Notes: generated by a model not told the origin, from the sequence alone. A stretch of DNA of 64,000 nucleotides from Paraconiothyrium sp. Pb-2020 (GCA_022419385.1 JAJUBI010000003.1:2480001-2544000), one strand, 5' to 3'. Positions 45,617 through 57,554 are shown, counted from the stretch's first letter. A program made the numbers and translations.

Positions 45617-46546
45617 TCATGAATTCGCCTTCTTGCTTCCTTCAGTGCTATTGCTGAACATGTTGGTGACAGCGGCAGCAATGCCCACGACAGTCGAGAC
45701 TATGATAAAGTTGGCTAGCATGCCACCTCTGTCAAACTCTTGGGGTATCTCGGCATCCCGCGCCCTCCGCTTCCTCGCGCTAATATGTTCATAAACAGTG
45801 TCCTGAGTCTGTTTGTGTTTCCTGTCATCGAAGTGCGGGACCTCGTTTCCTTGGCCTGCTTGGCCTGGTCCAAACCCTTCTCCAAACGCGCCGTACGAGT
45901 CAGAGCTGGTGTTTTGTTCCGTTTGATGTGCCGCGTGCTGGTGCTGGGCGTACTCTGCGCGTTTTGCGGAGTGTCGCCCGTAGCCGCCGGCTTTGTAGAA
46001 GGAAGGTGGGGGACCGCGGAAGGTGCTGCGCTTCTTGTTCAGGCCGCTGGCGGGGCGCGAGCCTGCGTAAGACGCTGAGCTGTAGCTACCTTGCGGGTGG
46101 TCGCCGGCGTAGGAGCCCCAGCGCGACGAGCGGGAGGAAGCGTGCGACAGCTGGGCATCATACAGGGCGCGTTTGTCGGGGACAGAGAGCACGTGGTAGG
46201 CCTCGCTTATTGCGACGAAACGCGTCGAAGCATCGGGGTCGGAGGCGTTGTGGTCGGGGTGGTGTTTCTTGGAGAGTGTGTAGAATTGGCGTTTGATCTC
46301 GCCAGCGGATGCATCCTGTCTAACCTCTAGGACATGGTAGTGGTTGGGCGTCTCGGCCGCGAGTCGTCGCGAAGAGGCATGGAAGGAGGCGGTTTGGAGG
46401 GGAGCGGGAAGGCGTAGGCGGTTGCTGCGACGGCGAAGTGGAGGAAGTGTGTGTTCGGTGGGCGAGGTGCGCGCAAGGCATGAAGCGCAGATCCAAAGAG
46501 TTCTAGGTTGCACGCGAGGGAAGAGGGAGCGCGGGTGCAGAGGCAT
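45617..46546 (-). CDS. mitochondrial J-domain (DnaJ) protein with C-terminal membrane anchor
   Basis: Single exon, 309 residues from MPLHPRSLFPRVQPRTLW. The Arg/Ser-rich N-terminus lacking acidic residues is a likely mitochondrial targeting signal. The J domain begins HYHVLEVRQDASAGEIKRQF, includes the HPD motif in KKHHPDHN and ends in ALYDAQL; it would stimulate an Hsp70. A Ser/Tyr/Gly-rich middle follows, then a predicted transmembrane helix ANFIIVSTVVGIAAAVTNMF near the C-terminus. An upstream in-frame ATG at 46657 exists but would add a Cys-rich segment unlike a presequence. The 305 bp between this gene and MetAP2 form a short bidirectional promoter. Confidence 0.87.
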   Translation of the reverse strand: MPLHPRSLFPRVQPRTLWICASCLARTSPTEHTLPPLRRRSNRLRLPAPLQTASFHASSRRLAAETPNHYHVLEVRQDASAGEIKRQFYTLSKKHHPDHNASDPDASTRFVAISEAYHVLSVPDKRALYDAQLSHASSRSSRWGSYAGDHPQGSYSSASYAGSRPASGLNKKRSTFRGPPPSFYKAGGYGRHSAKRAEYAQHQHAAHQTEQNTSSDSYGAFGEGFGPGQAGQGNEVPHFDDRKHKQTQDTVYEHISARKRRARDAEIPQEFDRGGMLANFIIVSTVVGIAAAVTNMFSNSTEGSKKANS

Positions 46547-46851
46547 TGTCCATGGCTTGACATTCGTGGAGGAACTGGCAGTGGGCAAGGAAAGTGTTTT
46601 GTGGGCGTTTGAAAGCCAGCCAAGCCCCGTACATTCGGGACATCTTCGAGACGTCATCTAAAAGGCAGGGATCCAGAAGGCTTGTATCAGTTTAGCGAAA
46701 GGCAATTGGAAGCGAGGCCAAAGTGCTGGGCCAACTGCGGCGAGCGCCCGCCCAATAGAAGCGGGGCCCTTTTTGACTGCATATAGAGGCCTGGGGCGCC
46801 GACTTCTTTTTGTTCTTCGCCCTCGCCCGCGAACACGAAGCATACGTTATC

Positions 46852-48395
46852 ATGGCGGCCAAAGCAGTGGAGGCTCTCGACAATCTCAAGTGTAATTAAC
46901 CCCTCCCAACACACCCCGCGTGGCAAGAGAAGCGCAACTGACAAGACGCAGTGGACGACTCGAGCACGAAGGCCACCAACGGGGCCCTCAAGAACGGCAC
47001 ACAGAATGGCGCCTTGGACCACGAAGATTCGGACGACGATGGCGATGCCGACGACGGCGCTCCTGAGGTTACCGCAGAAGGCGCCGCAAAGAAAAAGAAG
47101 AAGCGCAAACCACGCAAGAAGAAGAAGGCCGGCGCATCTTCAGGACCCAAAGTGCAGACTTCCCCACCACGTGTCCCTGTACACGAGATATACCTGAACG
47201 ACTCCTACCCTGAGGGAGAGACGCACGAATACCTCAACGAAAATGCGTTCCGTACGAACAGTGAGGAGAAGCGCCACCTCGACCGCATGAACCAGGACTT
47301 CCTAACCGACTACCGACGGGGCGCCGAGGTGCATCGGGAGGTGCGGCAGTGGGCGCAGAATTGGATCAAGCCGGGCATGACACTCACCGAGATCGCTGAG
47401 GGCATCGAGGACTCTGTGCGCGCGCTCACAGGACACCAAGGCCTGGAAGAAGGCGATGCGCTCAAGGCCGGCATGGGCTTCCCTACAGGCTTGAGCATCA
47501 ACCATTGCGCCGCACACTACACGCCCAATGCAGGCAACAAGATGGTGCTCCAACAGGAGGACGTCATGAAGGTTGATTTCGGTGTGCACGTTAACGGGCG
47601 CATCGTCGACTCAGCCTTCACCATGCACTTCGACCCTACGTACGACAATCTGATCAATGCGTGTAAGGACGCAACCAACGCTGGTATCAAGGAAGCAGGT
47701 ATCGACGTGAGCATGTCAGATATTGGCGCCGCGATCCAGGAGGTCATGGAGAGCTACGAGTGCGAGATCAAGGGCCAGACATACCCTGTGAAGTGTATTC
47801 GTAACCTCAACGGTCACAGCATCGGACGGTATAGCATCCACGGCGGCAAGACGGTGCCCATCGTCAAGGGTGGCGATCAGACCAAAATGGAAGAGGGTGA
47901 AACATTTGCAATTGAGACGTTTGGCAGCACGGGGAAGGGCTATGTCAGGGACGACGTACGTTCCCTTCCCAATTTCTTCTCCCACACTCCCTCTTCCTAA
48001 AACCGTGTTTCGACTAACGTTCAACAGATGGAAACATCCCACTACGCCAAGCGAGAAGACGCACCAAACGTTGCCCTGCGCGTCTCCTCCGCACGTACCC
48101 TGCTCAACTCCATAAACAAGAACTTCGGCACACTGCCTTTTTGCCGGCGCTACCTTGACCGCCTGGGCCACGACAAGTACCTGCTGGGCTTGAACAACCT
48201 CGTCTCGGCGGGTATTGTCGAGGCATATCCCCCACTGTGCGATATCAAGGGAAGTTATACCGCGCAGAGTGAACATGTAAGCCAATCCCCATTTTCCCGA
48301 TCAAACGACGTGGAAGGAGTGAGCTGACTCTAGATTAGACTTTCATCCTTCGGCCGACGTGCAAGGAGATCGTGAGTCGCGGCGATGATTATTAG
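46852..48395 (+). CDS. methionine aminopeptidase 2
   Basis: Four exons: 46852-46891, 46952-47955, 48028-48276 and 48339-48395; 449 residues. A cytosolic metalloprotease that removes initiator Met. The N-terminus carries the Asp/Glu-rich and poly-Lys (KKKKKRKPRKKKK) segments typical of MetAP2. Metal ligands are visible in VDFGVHVNGRIVDSAFT, NGHSIGRYSIHGG, EGETFAIETFGS and the final-exon region SEHTFILRPTCKEIVSRGDDY, here split by an intron. The small first exon is joined through TTG after LK; using the nearer GT would break the frame. Coding sequence is intact. Confidence 0.95.
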
Positions 48396-48871
48396 GAAAT
48401 TAGCATACGAGGCATGTTTGCATTGAAATGGAAAGTGTTTGCATGGGATATTTGAGGTTAAAAGCCGACTCGACTATATAGGGTTGGCAATATTCTCTGG
48501 GAATATACTTACTATATCACAAGGCAATGAACCATGATCTTCTACAATTCGATTACAATTCTTCGACTTTCTTTGTTGTTGTATAGTTCAGGTTTACCCT
48601 TCGCTGAAATGCGTCGTTGTATTGGACCTGGACGCCTCGGTCCACCCACGACAAGTTCTTGAAATACGAGCCTTGAATTGCATGCCGTGTTGACGAGACC
48701 GCGATGCATGATACCTCTGTCTTTGCCCCCTGAAGTGCCGCTCACGCTGAAGGTGTGATCATAATGCCAATTGCCTAGAGATCATGATACAAACCAAAAG
48801 TTTCGATAGGTATAGACAAATGTAAATGCTTCCAATATGTCACGCCGCCAAATGCAGCTCCCAGTCTACGC
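48396..48871. other. convergent 3' spacer
   Basis: About 475 bp between MetAP2 and the Mpp10 homologue. AT-rich, no coding signal. Confidence 0.5.
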
Positions 48872-51249
48872 TCAAAGCTTATAGCTCCCTGCTCCCTTCC
48901 TAAGACCCTCCTTAACCTCCTTACCCTCCACATCAGTAACAACGCCCTTCTTCCCAATAACCTGCACCCCGCCCTTCTTCAGATCGCCCAACAATTGTCT
49001 CCTCTCCTTCGACTTCTTCTCTTTACCAGACTTCTCTGAGTCCTTCTTCTCCGGCTCGTGTAGACCTGCCTTTCTGATCCTCTCTTTCTCTCTCCGTCTC
49101 CGGCGGAGTTTCTGCTCGCGTGTCATTTCCTCGCGCGCGACCGGTAGGCCGCCCTTAGTTGTAATCTCGGTTTTGTCTTCCTTGTCCTCGCCCGGCTTGT
49201 ACAGCTCCTGAGGCGCAAGCATGCTAGCAGAAGCGATATCGCCCCCAGCCATAGGCCTAGCGTCTTCCATCTGTATAGCGGGCGCATCGACACGAATCTC
49301 CAGGTTCGCAGCCACAGGCTTAGGCTTGAAATTACTGCTCGCCAAGGAATCCAGTTTCGCACTTATGCTCTTCCACAACTCACTTATTTCTGCATGCTCT
49401 TTTTTCAGCTTCTCGTCCCTCGCATCGACAAAGTTGGAATCTACAGCTTTGAGGTGCTCTTCTTCGTATATCTCAGCAAGACCCTTGGTATTCTTCGTGT
49501 CGTCGAGTTCGAAGAGACCGCGGCGCTCGCGGGGGCCCGTAGCAAGGTCGTCAGGGCGGCGGCGCCGCACTTCGTCGAATTCGCCGGCGAGGATCCGGCG
49601 TTTGATAAGTGCCTCAATGTCCTCTGATACCTGTGCGTCTGGGTTAGCACTCAAAGTATAATCTGTATTGCCTTCTCTCTTACCTCTTGAGTGATCACAG
49701 GGACGGGCTTGCCCGCTCTCTCGTATTCTAGGTCTTCCTCCAGCAACGAATTGACGGGCCGATCTGAAGCCCTGGCCTCTCCAGCGAGCTGCCACCCTCG
49801 CTTTGCTACATTGGCAGCCTCTAGCTTTCGTATTTGTTCCGCGAGCTTGGCCTGTCGACGCTCATGAGTTGATCGTCTTGATTTGGGGTCGCTGGGTTCG
49901 ACGTCGCTGAGGTCGTCGTCTGAGCCTACGTTGTCTTCATCGGAAAATAGATCGCCATGAACTCTTGAGATGACGTTCTGTATGTCATCCTCGTCTGGTT
50001 TGTTGTTTTGAGGATCATCCGCAGAAGGAAAATTGTGCGGATTGGGACGTCCTCGTTTCTTCTTATTCTTGCCCGTTTTGCTCGCAGGAGGCGCGAAGAA
50101 GTCCGCGTACATGATGTTGTTCGCGTTCGCTCCCTCCTCCATACCGTCCATCTCGCCATCTTGGAGCTCCTCGTCGTCGCTTTCACCTTCGGGTGCATTG
50201 AGATCGACGTTGCCGAAAGTTGGGCCTCCTTCGTCCGAGCTTTCATCCGGCGTGTCTTCGTCGTCGCCTGCAGCCGCATTTTTCCTTGCGTTTGCGGAAT
50301 ACGGATCGGCTTCCCAATTGATCTCGTCTTCATCGCTATCCACAGCCTCGCCTTGATTATCCCGATGTTCAAGGAAGTCCGTTTGCTTGTTAAACGTATC
50401 TATATCGAAGAATGGATCATTCAACCCATATTTATCTTCTTGATAGGTTGCCGTCGGCTCGTCCAAATCGGACCTCTCCTCGGAAAACATGCCTTCCACG
50501 TCATTCTCTATGCCGACCTCTTCTCCATCAAGTGCTCCATCGTCTTCGTCATCTTCACCCTCTAAACCTTCTTCGCCAGATGCATCCTCGCCATCGTATT
50601 CCCAGTCTACACCTTCCTCGCCAAGATCTGAACTTGCCTCACCTTCTTCTAAGTCTGCGCCACTGCCCTCGAAATCTTCGTCGTCCTCGCCCACTTTGAT
50701 CGCCAAGGTATCATCGTCATCCTCGTCCTGAGGTAGCACCAATTCGATCTCCTTGGTGGTAGCATCTAAGATCTTCCTGGTCTGTTCGAAGACCTGGTTA
50801 ACACCAAATCCTTGCAAGTGCACCTTTTTCAGATGCAGAACCCTGATATCGCCATCATAGCCTTCCCCCCGCTTCCTCTTCTTCCGGAGCTCTTGCTGCC
50901 GTTGGGACTGTTCTTCACTCACTCCTGCTGCGACAGGGTCGAGAAATTGTTTTGCTGCGGCGAGGAAAGCGCCATTGATCTGTGTGGTCGGCTGCAAAAA
51001 GGCGAGTGGGCTTGTGAGAAGCTTTGCGGCTGGGTTCAAGCTGTTGAGGTCCATCGGTGAGGGCTGGGCGGAGCCAGCAGAGAGCGTGTGCGAGGAAATT
51101 GAGTTGTCTGGAGAGAATGACACGGGCGCCATGCTTGTCGGGTCTGTAAGCAGGCCTTTGACGTTTGAACGTCTGTCAATCCTCTGAAACGGTATTGCGC
51201 CGAGCTTCAACGCGGGCAAGAAACTTTTTGGTGGAGAAGGCGTGGCCAA
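48872..51249 (-). CDS. MPP10: U3 snoRNP protein Mpp10
   Basis: Two exons: 49684-51249 and 48872-49630, one 53-nt intron; 774 residues. Mpp10 is a scaffold of the U3 snoRNP in the nucleolar small-subunit processome, with Imp3 and Imp4. The central part is highly acidic (runs of D and E around EDDEDFEGSG), typical of the family. The C-terminal module contains FFDIDTFNKQTDFLE, FFAPPAS, the region around KRRILAGEFDEVRRRRPDDL, ELDDTKNTKGLAEIYEEEH and KLKKEHAEISELWKSI. The Lys/Arg tail is nucleolar-like. The start MATPSPPKSFLPAL is the first in-frame ATG. Confidence 0.93.
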
Positions 51250-51583
51250 GATTTTGGTGGTCTGTGCTCCGCGCTACCTACCGGCCCGCATCGACTTGAT
51301 GCCTGGATATTCCTGCTGCCGTAACGTTCGACATACAAATATTGACACATCATGACAGCCTTGATCTTAGTACTTTCCGGACTCATGTGTCTATCACTCA
51401 TATATCGCTGGTGTCGTGCCATCACTAGGAATATCAACAAGTAGGCCTCGATTTTCGAAATGAAGGCACAACACTACTCGAGATGTCGAAACAAAGAAAC
51501 TAAAGCAAAGTGGAAAAGAGAAGGAGGAACCAAGACCCCACCACTTCCACATGAAGCTGATCTCCACAAACAATCAATAACGA
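51250..51583. other. intergenic spacer, no gene seen
   Basis: About 330 bp upstream of the Mpp10 homologue and downstream of the secreted-protein relic. Nothing recognisable. Confidence 0.5.
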
Positions 51584-52012
51584 TCAAAGAATGCCTCCAC
51601 CTCTTTCCGTCATCGGCACTCCAATTTCAACATCTTCCCCTCGCTCTGGGCACTGCATGTTAAATCCATTCAAGTAAACAGGCAGCGCCCGACTCTTATC
51701 CCCATCCAGTTCCACAAAGCTCTTCTCCCTCCCATTCAAATCGATAATGTGATCATAGTTCTGAAAGAAGCAGTGCGTCTGATCCGTGAATCGCGTCAAC
51801 TGAGCGGAAGTACCCACGATGGCGCCGTGGGAGTCAATGGCGCTTCCGTGAAAGAGGTCGGTCAGGTTGCGCGCCATGCCATCTCTGGGGACGGTGGCGG
51901 AGGCGTGAGCGCCAGTCAGGTCATTCGAGATGAACACAGTAATCTAGTGGATTGGGGAGGCGCTAGCGATGGAGATCATGAGGACGGTGATGGAAGCAAG
52001 GTTGAGCGGCAT
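51584..52012 (-). pseudogene. small secreted protein gene with in-frame UAG
   Basis: The frame starts MPLNLASITVLMISIASASP, a good signal peptide, then meets TAG at 51944-51946 and continues ITVFISNDLTGAHASATVP, ARNLTDLFHGSAIDSHG, TRFTDQTHCFFQNYDHIID and ELDGDKSRALPVYLNGFNM. The downstream frame looks like a family of small fungal secreted proteins with an NDxTGA core, so the stop is likely a point mutation (for example CAG or CAA to TAG). An intron removing it was considered but no GT donor fits. Two cysteines remain (THCFF and MQCPE). Either a broken effector-like gene or, less likely, stop-codon readthrough. Confidence 0.6.
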
Positions 52013-53521
52013 GTCGGTGGTAGATTATCAGGTGAGGAGGAGGAGGAGGTGAATGTGCAAACCATTAATGTGAAAATATGTACCTAGCTTCGGTGTCTTG
52101 GTTGATGATTGGAGTTCATGCTGGTGATCGTTCTTGATGTGTGTCGAAGGCCAGGTTCATAATTCTTTTTTACGAAATCACCGTGTTTTTCGAAGACCTA
52201 AGAGGCAGTGCTCCGGCGGTGAGCTTCAGAATAATGTTTCTTAGCCCGACGAAGCGCTCGATCCCGACTAAAAAGGTGTCCTAACTTTACTACGCTTCAG
52301 CTCAGCCATCGCATTCCATCTTCAGGCTACTCTTCATGGCAAGCCTGAGTGCACAGGATGTCTTGACTCAACCTCTTCACGAGCTACAGCTGGGTCATCT
52401 GGGCTAACGCACGTTCTCATAGTTTGGTGCTCAACAAAACATTCTCGACGAAGAGCTCTCACTGCTGGGCGTAGCGGTGAAAGTGTCGCTTCAACCGTAT
52501 TTGGCGCTCTCAGCTCTGGCCTTGGTTTTCCTGTCATTGGTGGCCACACAGAAGAGCTGCAAACCCTTCTCTTCGCTTAGAGATGGCATGATTGAGTCAT
52601 AAGTAAATGACCCCAAGTTGAGAAGTCGGCGATTGGTCTGTAGTGTCCCCGACGGATGAGATATACAGACCGTGTTCACACTTTTAGACAGCCTCTCGGA
52701 ACAAAAGATGAATTCGAAATTCTTCATCATTTCTTCTTTCCATCGGTTGATTGACTTGAATATGCCCAGGTGGTGCCCCCTCATACGCCATTGATCTTGC
52801 ATTGACGACAAAGTCGTAACCTTTCAACACGTCATCTACTTCTTTGTCCAAACTACCGCTTTCGGGTCCGCACTCATTGCTTCGTTCCTTCCCATTTTAT
52901 ACGCGTTCCAATTCACCTTTGATGTTACGACATGGTGCTAATATTACCATTCCACAAGTCTTGCGGCCACCAGCTATGGAAGAAGAATATGTCACCTATA
53001 GAAAATTAGACAGCGAGGTAGAGAGTAATTACTACCTAATAAGCTCTATTAAATACGTAATAATAGTTAATAGATCCCTATTTCCATATTACGTCTACTG
53101 AAGCTAGTTAGTAATTTGTATACGTACTAATACTAATTACTCCACTTTTCTGTCTAATCTTTTATAGGTGACATATTCCTCTTCCATAGCTGGTGGCCGC
53201 AATACTCGTGGAGAGCACCGGTAATACTGCGACTATAACAGCACTTGACCCTCTTGAACACCGATGCGCAATCGGCCTCTCTCTCTAGCCTTTCCACGAA
53301 ACACTTGAAAGCTAATAGTTTATATCGTGTCCTGTATATTTCGATCAATCGATCGTAATATAAGGGACATCTTGACATTGTGGACTGAATAAAGGACTCC
53401 ATAGAGAACATCGGAACGAACGTAAGATTAATTAGGGTGCTTGTACCTTATGAATATCTTGGGTATCCGATAAAGATTGATTAGAGGCAGGTTCATTTCA
53501 GCTATCCATCCCCAAATTCGT
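52013..53521. other. AT-rich region with MITE-like element, no gene
   Basis: About 1.5 kb of mixed composition, AT-rich from 52900. It contains the foldback element at 52952-53211. Short open frames crossing the element are not conserved in character and are not called as genes. Confidence 0.5.
52952..53211. mobile_element. MITE-like foldback element with about 60-nt inverted repeats
   Basis: The left arm starts CCACAAGTCTTGCGGCCACC and ends near GAAAATTAGACAG. The right arm, read in reverse complement, starts CCACGAGTATTGCGGCCACC and ends near AAAGATTAGACAG. The arms match over about 60 nt with roughly six differences, most of them A/G transitions, as expected from RIP-like mutation. The core is AT-rich and itself partly inverted (GAGTAATTA words). 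No target-site duplication or open frame was found. Interpretation as a non-autonomous DNA transposon relic is inference; a simple palindromic duplication is the alternative. Confidence 0.65.
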
Positions 53522-54613
53522 TCACTCCACAGTCTCCCAGGAGGCAGAGCCGATGGAGAGCAGACCTGTCTTAGGATGACATCCGATATACTCAAAGTCT
53601 TGCTGCTCGGGCTCGAGAACCATGATCTCGTGGTGAAGCCGGAGAGTATAGTCGTTGTCGAGCTCCTTCGTATATTGGAGAAACCGACCAAAGATAGCGA
53701 GATGTGTTTTATGCATCCTGCTCCACTTCTCCAGCGATCCAAGACTGTCAAAGAATCCCAGGCCAAAGGTTTTGTCTGTATCCGCGCTCAAGGTTTTCGG
53801 GTCGATCACGGACATCATGCGGTTTTCGATACAACCAACTTGTTCACCTTCGTCTCTCAGGAAGTACATGCCATTCTCAAGAACAGGATGCATGGTTTCC
53901 AGATATAACTTGCGTTCCTCCGGTCTCGTAGCCGACCAGTCCTGTCCTGATCGGATAACGCAAATGTTCTTTTGGCCCTTGACCTTGATCCGCTGCTTAA
54001 TAGAGTCTCTTTGCTCGCCAATGGAGGGTGCTCGTGGAGCTTCGCCATCTAGTACTTCAGTTTGTGCAGCCGGCAACCTATCCCGCGCGGAACCCCAGTA
54101 TACGTGCTCCAGTATCTGCCCACTCATACTCTGACGCATGTGAGCACATCCCTCAGGTACTTCTCTGTCCGAGAAGACCGTTTCGAAGCGATCTATAGGC
54201 GGAAAGAAAGCTTCTTTAAACCATCCGACCATTTCAGACTCCGGCTTGAGACTCGTCCACCACTTTTCGAATCCACTTGATATCAACCACTTATTATATC
54301 CTTCTTTGCTGTCCCAGTAGGCTATGACCGTCTGCATTTCATAGTGCTGGCTATCCATAGCAGATGCCATGTCCCAGAAGCGCGGAGCATGCGGATCTTT
54401 GCGCTCAACGAAGGCTATTACTGGAGCTAGCGGACGCGCTGGCAATATCTGTGCTTGCACACCATAGACAGCAATGACTATTTCTGTTGTGCTGTCAGGG
54501 AAGCGGGCCATGTATGCCGGTACTGGAGGGGCCCAGCCAGGGGGCGTGCTGGTCGGCTGCGAGCGTGGGCAACGCAAATGTTGGGGGATGGCAGCGTCCA
54601 GTTCCATGTTCAT
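53522..54613 (-). CDS. haem-dependent aldoxime dehydratase (phenylacetaldoxime dehydratase type)
   Basis: Single exon, 363 residues from MNMELDAAIPQHLRCP, the usual family length of about 350. The family converts aldoximes to nitriles with a ferrous haem. Features: PPGWAPPVPAYMARFP near the N-terminus, FWDMASAMDSQHYEMQTVIAY, FEKWWTSLKPESEMVGWFKE, KNICVIRSGQDWSATRPEE and the conserved end region SRMHKTHLAIFGRFLQYTKE with the His-containing haem-pocket motif, then HHEIMVLEPEQQDFEYIGCH. The upstream in-frame extension to 54694 is less like the family. No nitrilase or amidase gene lies beside it, so the pathway context is unknown. Confidence 0.88.
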   Translation of the reverse strand: MNMELDAAIPQHLRCPRSQPTSTPPGWAPPVPAYMARFPDSTTEIVIAVYGVQAQILPARPLAPVIAFVERKDPHAPRFWDMASAMDSQHYEMQTVIAYWDSKEGYNKWLISSGFEKWWTSLKPESEMVGWFKEAFFPPIDRFETVFSDREVPEGCAHMRQSMSGQILEHVYWGSARDRLPAAQTEVLDGEAPRAPSIGEQRDSIKQRIKVKGQKNICVIRSGQDWSATRPEERKLYLETMHPVLENGMYFLRDEGEQVGCIENRMMSVIDPKTLSADTDKTFGLGFFDSLGSLEKWSRMHKTHLAIFGRFLQYTKELDNDYTLRLHHEIMVLEPEQQDFEYIGCHPKTGLLSIGSASWETVE

Positions 54614-55892
54614 GTGTTCTTGGAAAATTAAAGAGAATGTGTCTCCCGCAAAATGATGATGTGAACGCTGCTGGATGAAGTGAAATTGTCTCAATTAAAT
54701 CAATGCACCCCTTGCGGAACCATTCCGCGCGAACCACACAATTGCATAGGCTTATCTCTCATCTCTGGGAAATCACGAACTAAGATCTGCCGTCGGGCGC
54801 CATCTCCGGTCATGCTGCGGCGCTACTACATGTGCATTATGCCCCATATCACTTGGTTGTTCAAGGGGCTCTCTACCCGACCTCGGTATAACTGGCATTT
54901 GCCAGAGGTCGAACTTGCGGAGAGCTAACACTAGAAAGGCATAAGAGAGCCGCGAGGGTTGCGTCGAGACATCTGGACGAGTATATATAAGAGCCATTGC
55001 ACCCTCTCATGTTACCATACACCCTTTACGGGGAAAATCGTGTGCAAGTTAAGTCTTGTAGGCGATAAAGAGTCGTGAAACGGTAGTGACTGGGCAGAGA
55101 AGAAGTCGTCGGTAAGCGACGAACAGGTAGATGATCTCACCTAATCAAGAGCAGCTCACCACCTATCACCCCCCTTCTGAAGAAATGCTAGATGGAATAA
55201 CATTGGCGAGCTTACAGGATACAGCCGGGCAGGGGTCTGGGGCGTTACGCAGCCTGCAGAGGTGGACTGGTGTGTGCTTTGGCCAAAGACAAACTTACGC
55301 TTTGGCGAATTCTTGCGAATCGTCTGTAACTCCAAGGACCCCAGTTGACCTATGTTCTCGCTCAGCAGGAAGGTACAAAGTACGAGGCTGGGGTGCGAAC
55401 ATAATCCCACGTCTATGTTGCATTGTGACGAAGTTATGGTAATGTTCGTTATCGTGGTTAGGCATGACCATTTCCCGCCAACAGCGAGACAATTTGCGTC
55501 TCGAGTTCCCAAAGCCGATATCACGAAGTTCTCGAAGGCGAACTGGTGCTTGTTCGTGTTCGTGTACCTGATCTAGCCATGAATCGTTAGAGCCACTCAC
55601 AGAAACAAGTTCACTGGTGCAGAAGACGATCCTTCCACCGACGTCAAGCCTCACGAATCCCCTGCGATCTTCCCGTTCCCCTCGCATGTGGGATCGACAT
55701 GTACGCGAGTGATCATTGGATGGTAGACTTGTGCCGGTGCCACACAGCCACCAAAAGCGGCGCACACTGTGGCTGACCCCGACCATGATGTCATCCAGGT
55801 TAGATGTGGGAGGCCTGCTTATGATGCCTTTCCCTCAATATTTCTACAACAATTGACCCCATCCTGTTTTCCCACAATAATACACTCGAAAT
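54614..55892. other. intergenic spacer, no gene seen
   Basis: About 1.3 kb upstream of both flanking, divergent genes. Open frames up to about 160 codons exist but have no motif and unusual composition. No repeat or RNA gene found. Confidence 0.5.
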
Positions 55893-57554
55893 ATGGCAGA
55901 AGTTCCACGACAAGGTGGAAGAAAATTGGTCAAAAGACGCACCGGCAGTGCTGGACCTTCTCCTAGCCGCGATCGCGCTCAGTCCGGAAATCGACATTCG
56001 CAACAAGATACACCTGCCGTCCCCCAGATAGATTTGGAAACTGCCCCGATGCCCCAAGAGACCGGTACATCGCCTGGAAAGGAGAAAAGATCGAAATGGC
56101 GCCTATCAAACCCTTTCCATTCAAAGGACAAGGAGCGCACAGATGCAGTAGCAGTTACAGCTGGTGACCCCGCCCCGATACAAAACCCAATCACTACGGA
56201 GAACGCAACAGCTGCAGAACACTCAGCGAGAGCTGGAGATTCTGCCTACTTTAGCAGTGAGCACCTCAACAGCTCAAACGACACAAGTGGACACCCGAGC
56301 TTCTCAAGCGCCGAAAGACGAGGTTCGCGTGGTGAACAATTACAGGCACCGACAGCGACTTTGCAGCCACCGGCTACCAGTGTCACTCCACCCACCCCTT
56401 CTGCACCGCTTAATCATGGTCAAGTTATGCAACTGCCAGCGCAAGCTCACCAAGACGCAGGCGATGTGCAAAGAGAGTCGTACACCGATCAAAGAACTGG
56501 GAACGTGGTGACCACGACAACAACTGTCAGTTTACCTTTATTCTAGTAAGGTGTTTCCTCTAACAGTATTGATAGACTACAACTACAACCACCACAACTA
56601 CCGGACCAGGTGGGTCTACGACCGTGCAGCAGCCTGCAGGGCACGACGACAGGATATCGACTCAGGCTAGCGTAACAGGCACTTCTGGACCCAGCCCGCC
56701 ATCCCCAGCTCCGCCATTGCCAGCGGAGAATCAAAGTGTTACCCCACCTAAGCAGTCGGCTCCAGCTGTTCCTGGTCCAAGCTCCTCACCACCCATTCCC
56801 AATAGGAACAACATGCGCAACCGTGTCGAGTTAGACTCAGTCTCGCCAGGCATCGAGAGACCGAATCCATTGGTTAGCCCGATTAGCCCTTCAAGTCCAT
56901 CACAGCTTCATTTTTCATATCCGGCACGAGCACCACCGGCCGGCGTCCCGCGTCAAGTTCCCTCTCAGGAATTTAGCCCTCAGCAGCCGTATGATCTGCA
57001 ACAGCAACAACCTCACCAGCAGGTGGGCTACGGGAATCGTGCTCACCCTGCACCCCTTCGGCCCGGGCACCAACCCCAGAATCAGCAGAAGCAGTCCACT
57101 TTGGCAAATTTAAAGACAGCAGCTGCTGGTATCCATGTAAGTCCACTGTTCCACTTCGTGAAGTCGACTAACGTTGTTCCAGGGCGCCGGTGAAGCACTC
57201 CGCGGTACGCTCAACCAAACGGTCGACAAACGCTTTGCGAAACCCGACTCGGCTGTTCACGCAAAGAATCAAGCCGTTATCGACACAGGACGTTCGGAAG
57301 TTGAAACAGGATCTTTCCATCCCTACCCGCAGCAGCCGCAATACCAGCCTCAGCCTCAGTTCCAGCAACAGCATGGACCGCAAGTACCGCCGAAAGTCAA
57401 CCACGACAGTGTCGGCCCTCAAGACGATTGGAAGACACCATACGGTGGCCCACCAATATCTGGATCGCAAATAGAGGGAAAGGGTGGAGGAAAGATGAGT
57501 GGTTTCATGAAGAAAATGAAAAATGGTCCGATGGCATCCGATAGGACGAAGTGA
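55893..57554 (+). CDS. disordered Pro/Gln/Ser-rich protein of unknown function
   Basis: Three exons: 55893-56525, 56576-57136 and 57183-57554; 521 residues. The protein is low-complexity: a basic N-terminus (GGRKLVKRR), a Thr run spliced across intron 1 (TTTTTT either side), long Pro/Ser/Gln segments, and a short conserved-looking block LANLKTAAAGIHGAGEALRG followed by TLNQTVDKRF. The last part is Gln/Pro-rich, ending KMSGFMKKMKNGP. The LKTAAAGIHGAGEALRG block looks amphipathic and recurs in fungal proteins of unknown role. No enzyme motif. Splices are supported by frame continuity and the intact block across intron 2. Confidence 0.75.

Noticed and set aside
55295..55786. 163-codon minus-strand open frame
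   Set aside because: No signal peptide, motif or convincing neighbouring exon.
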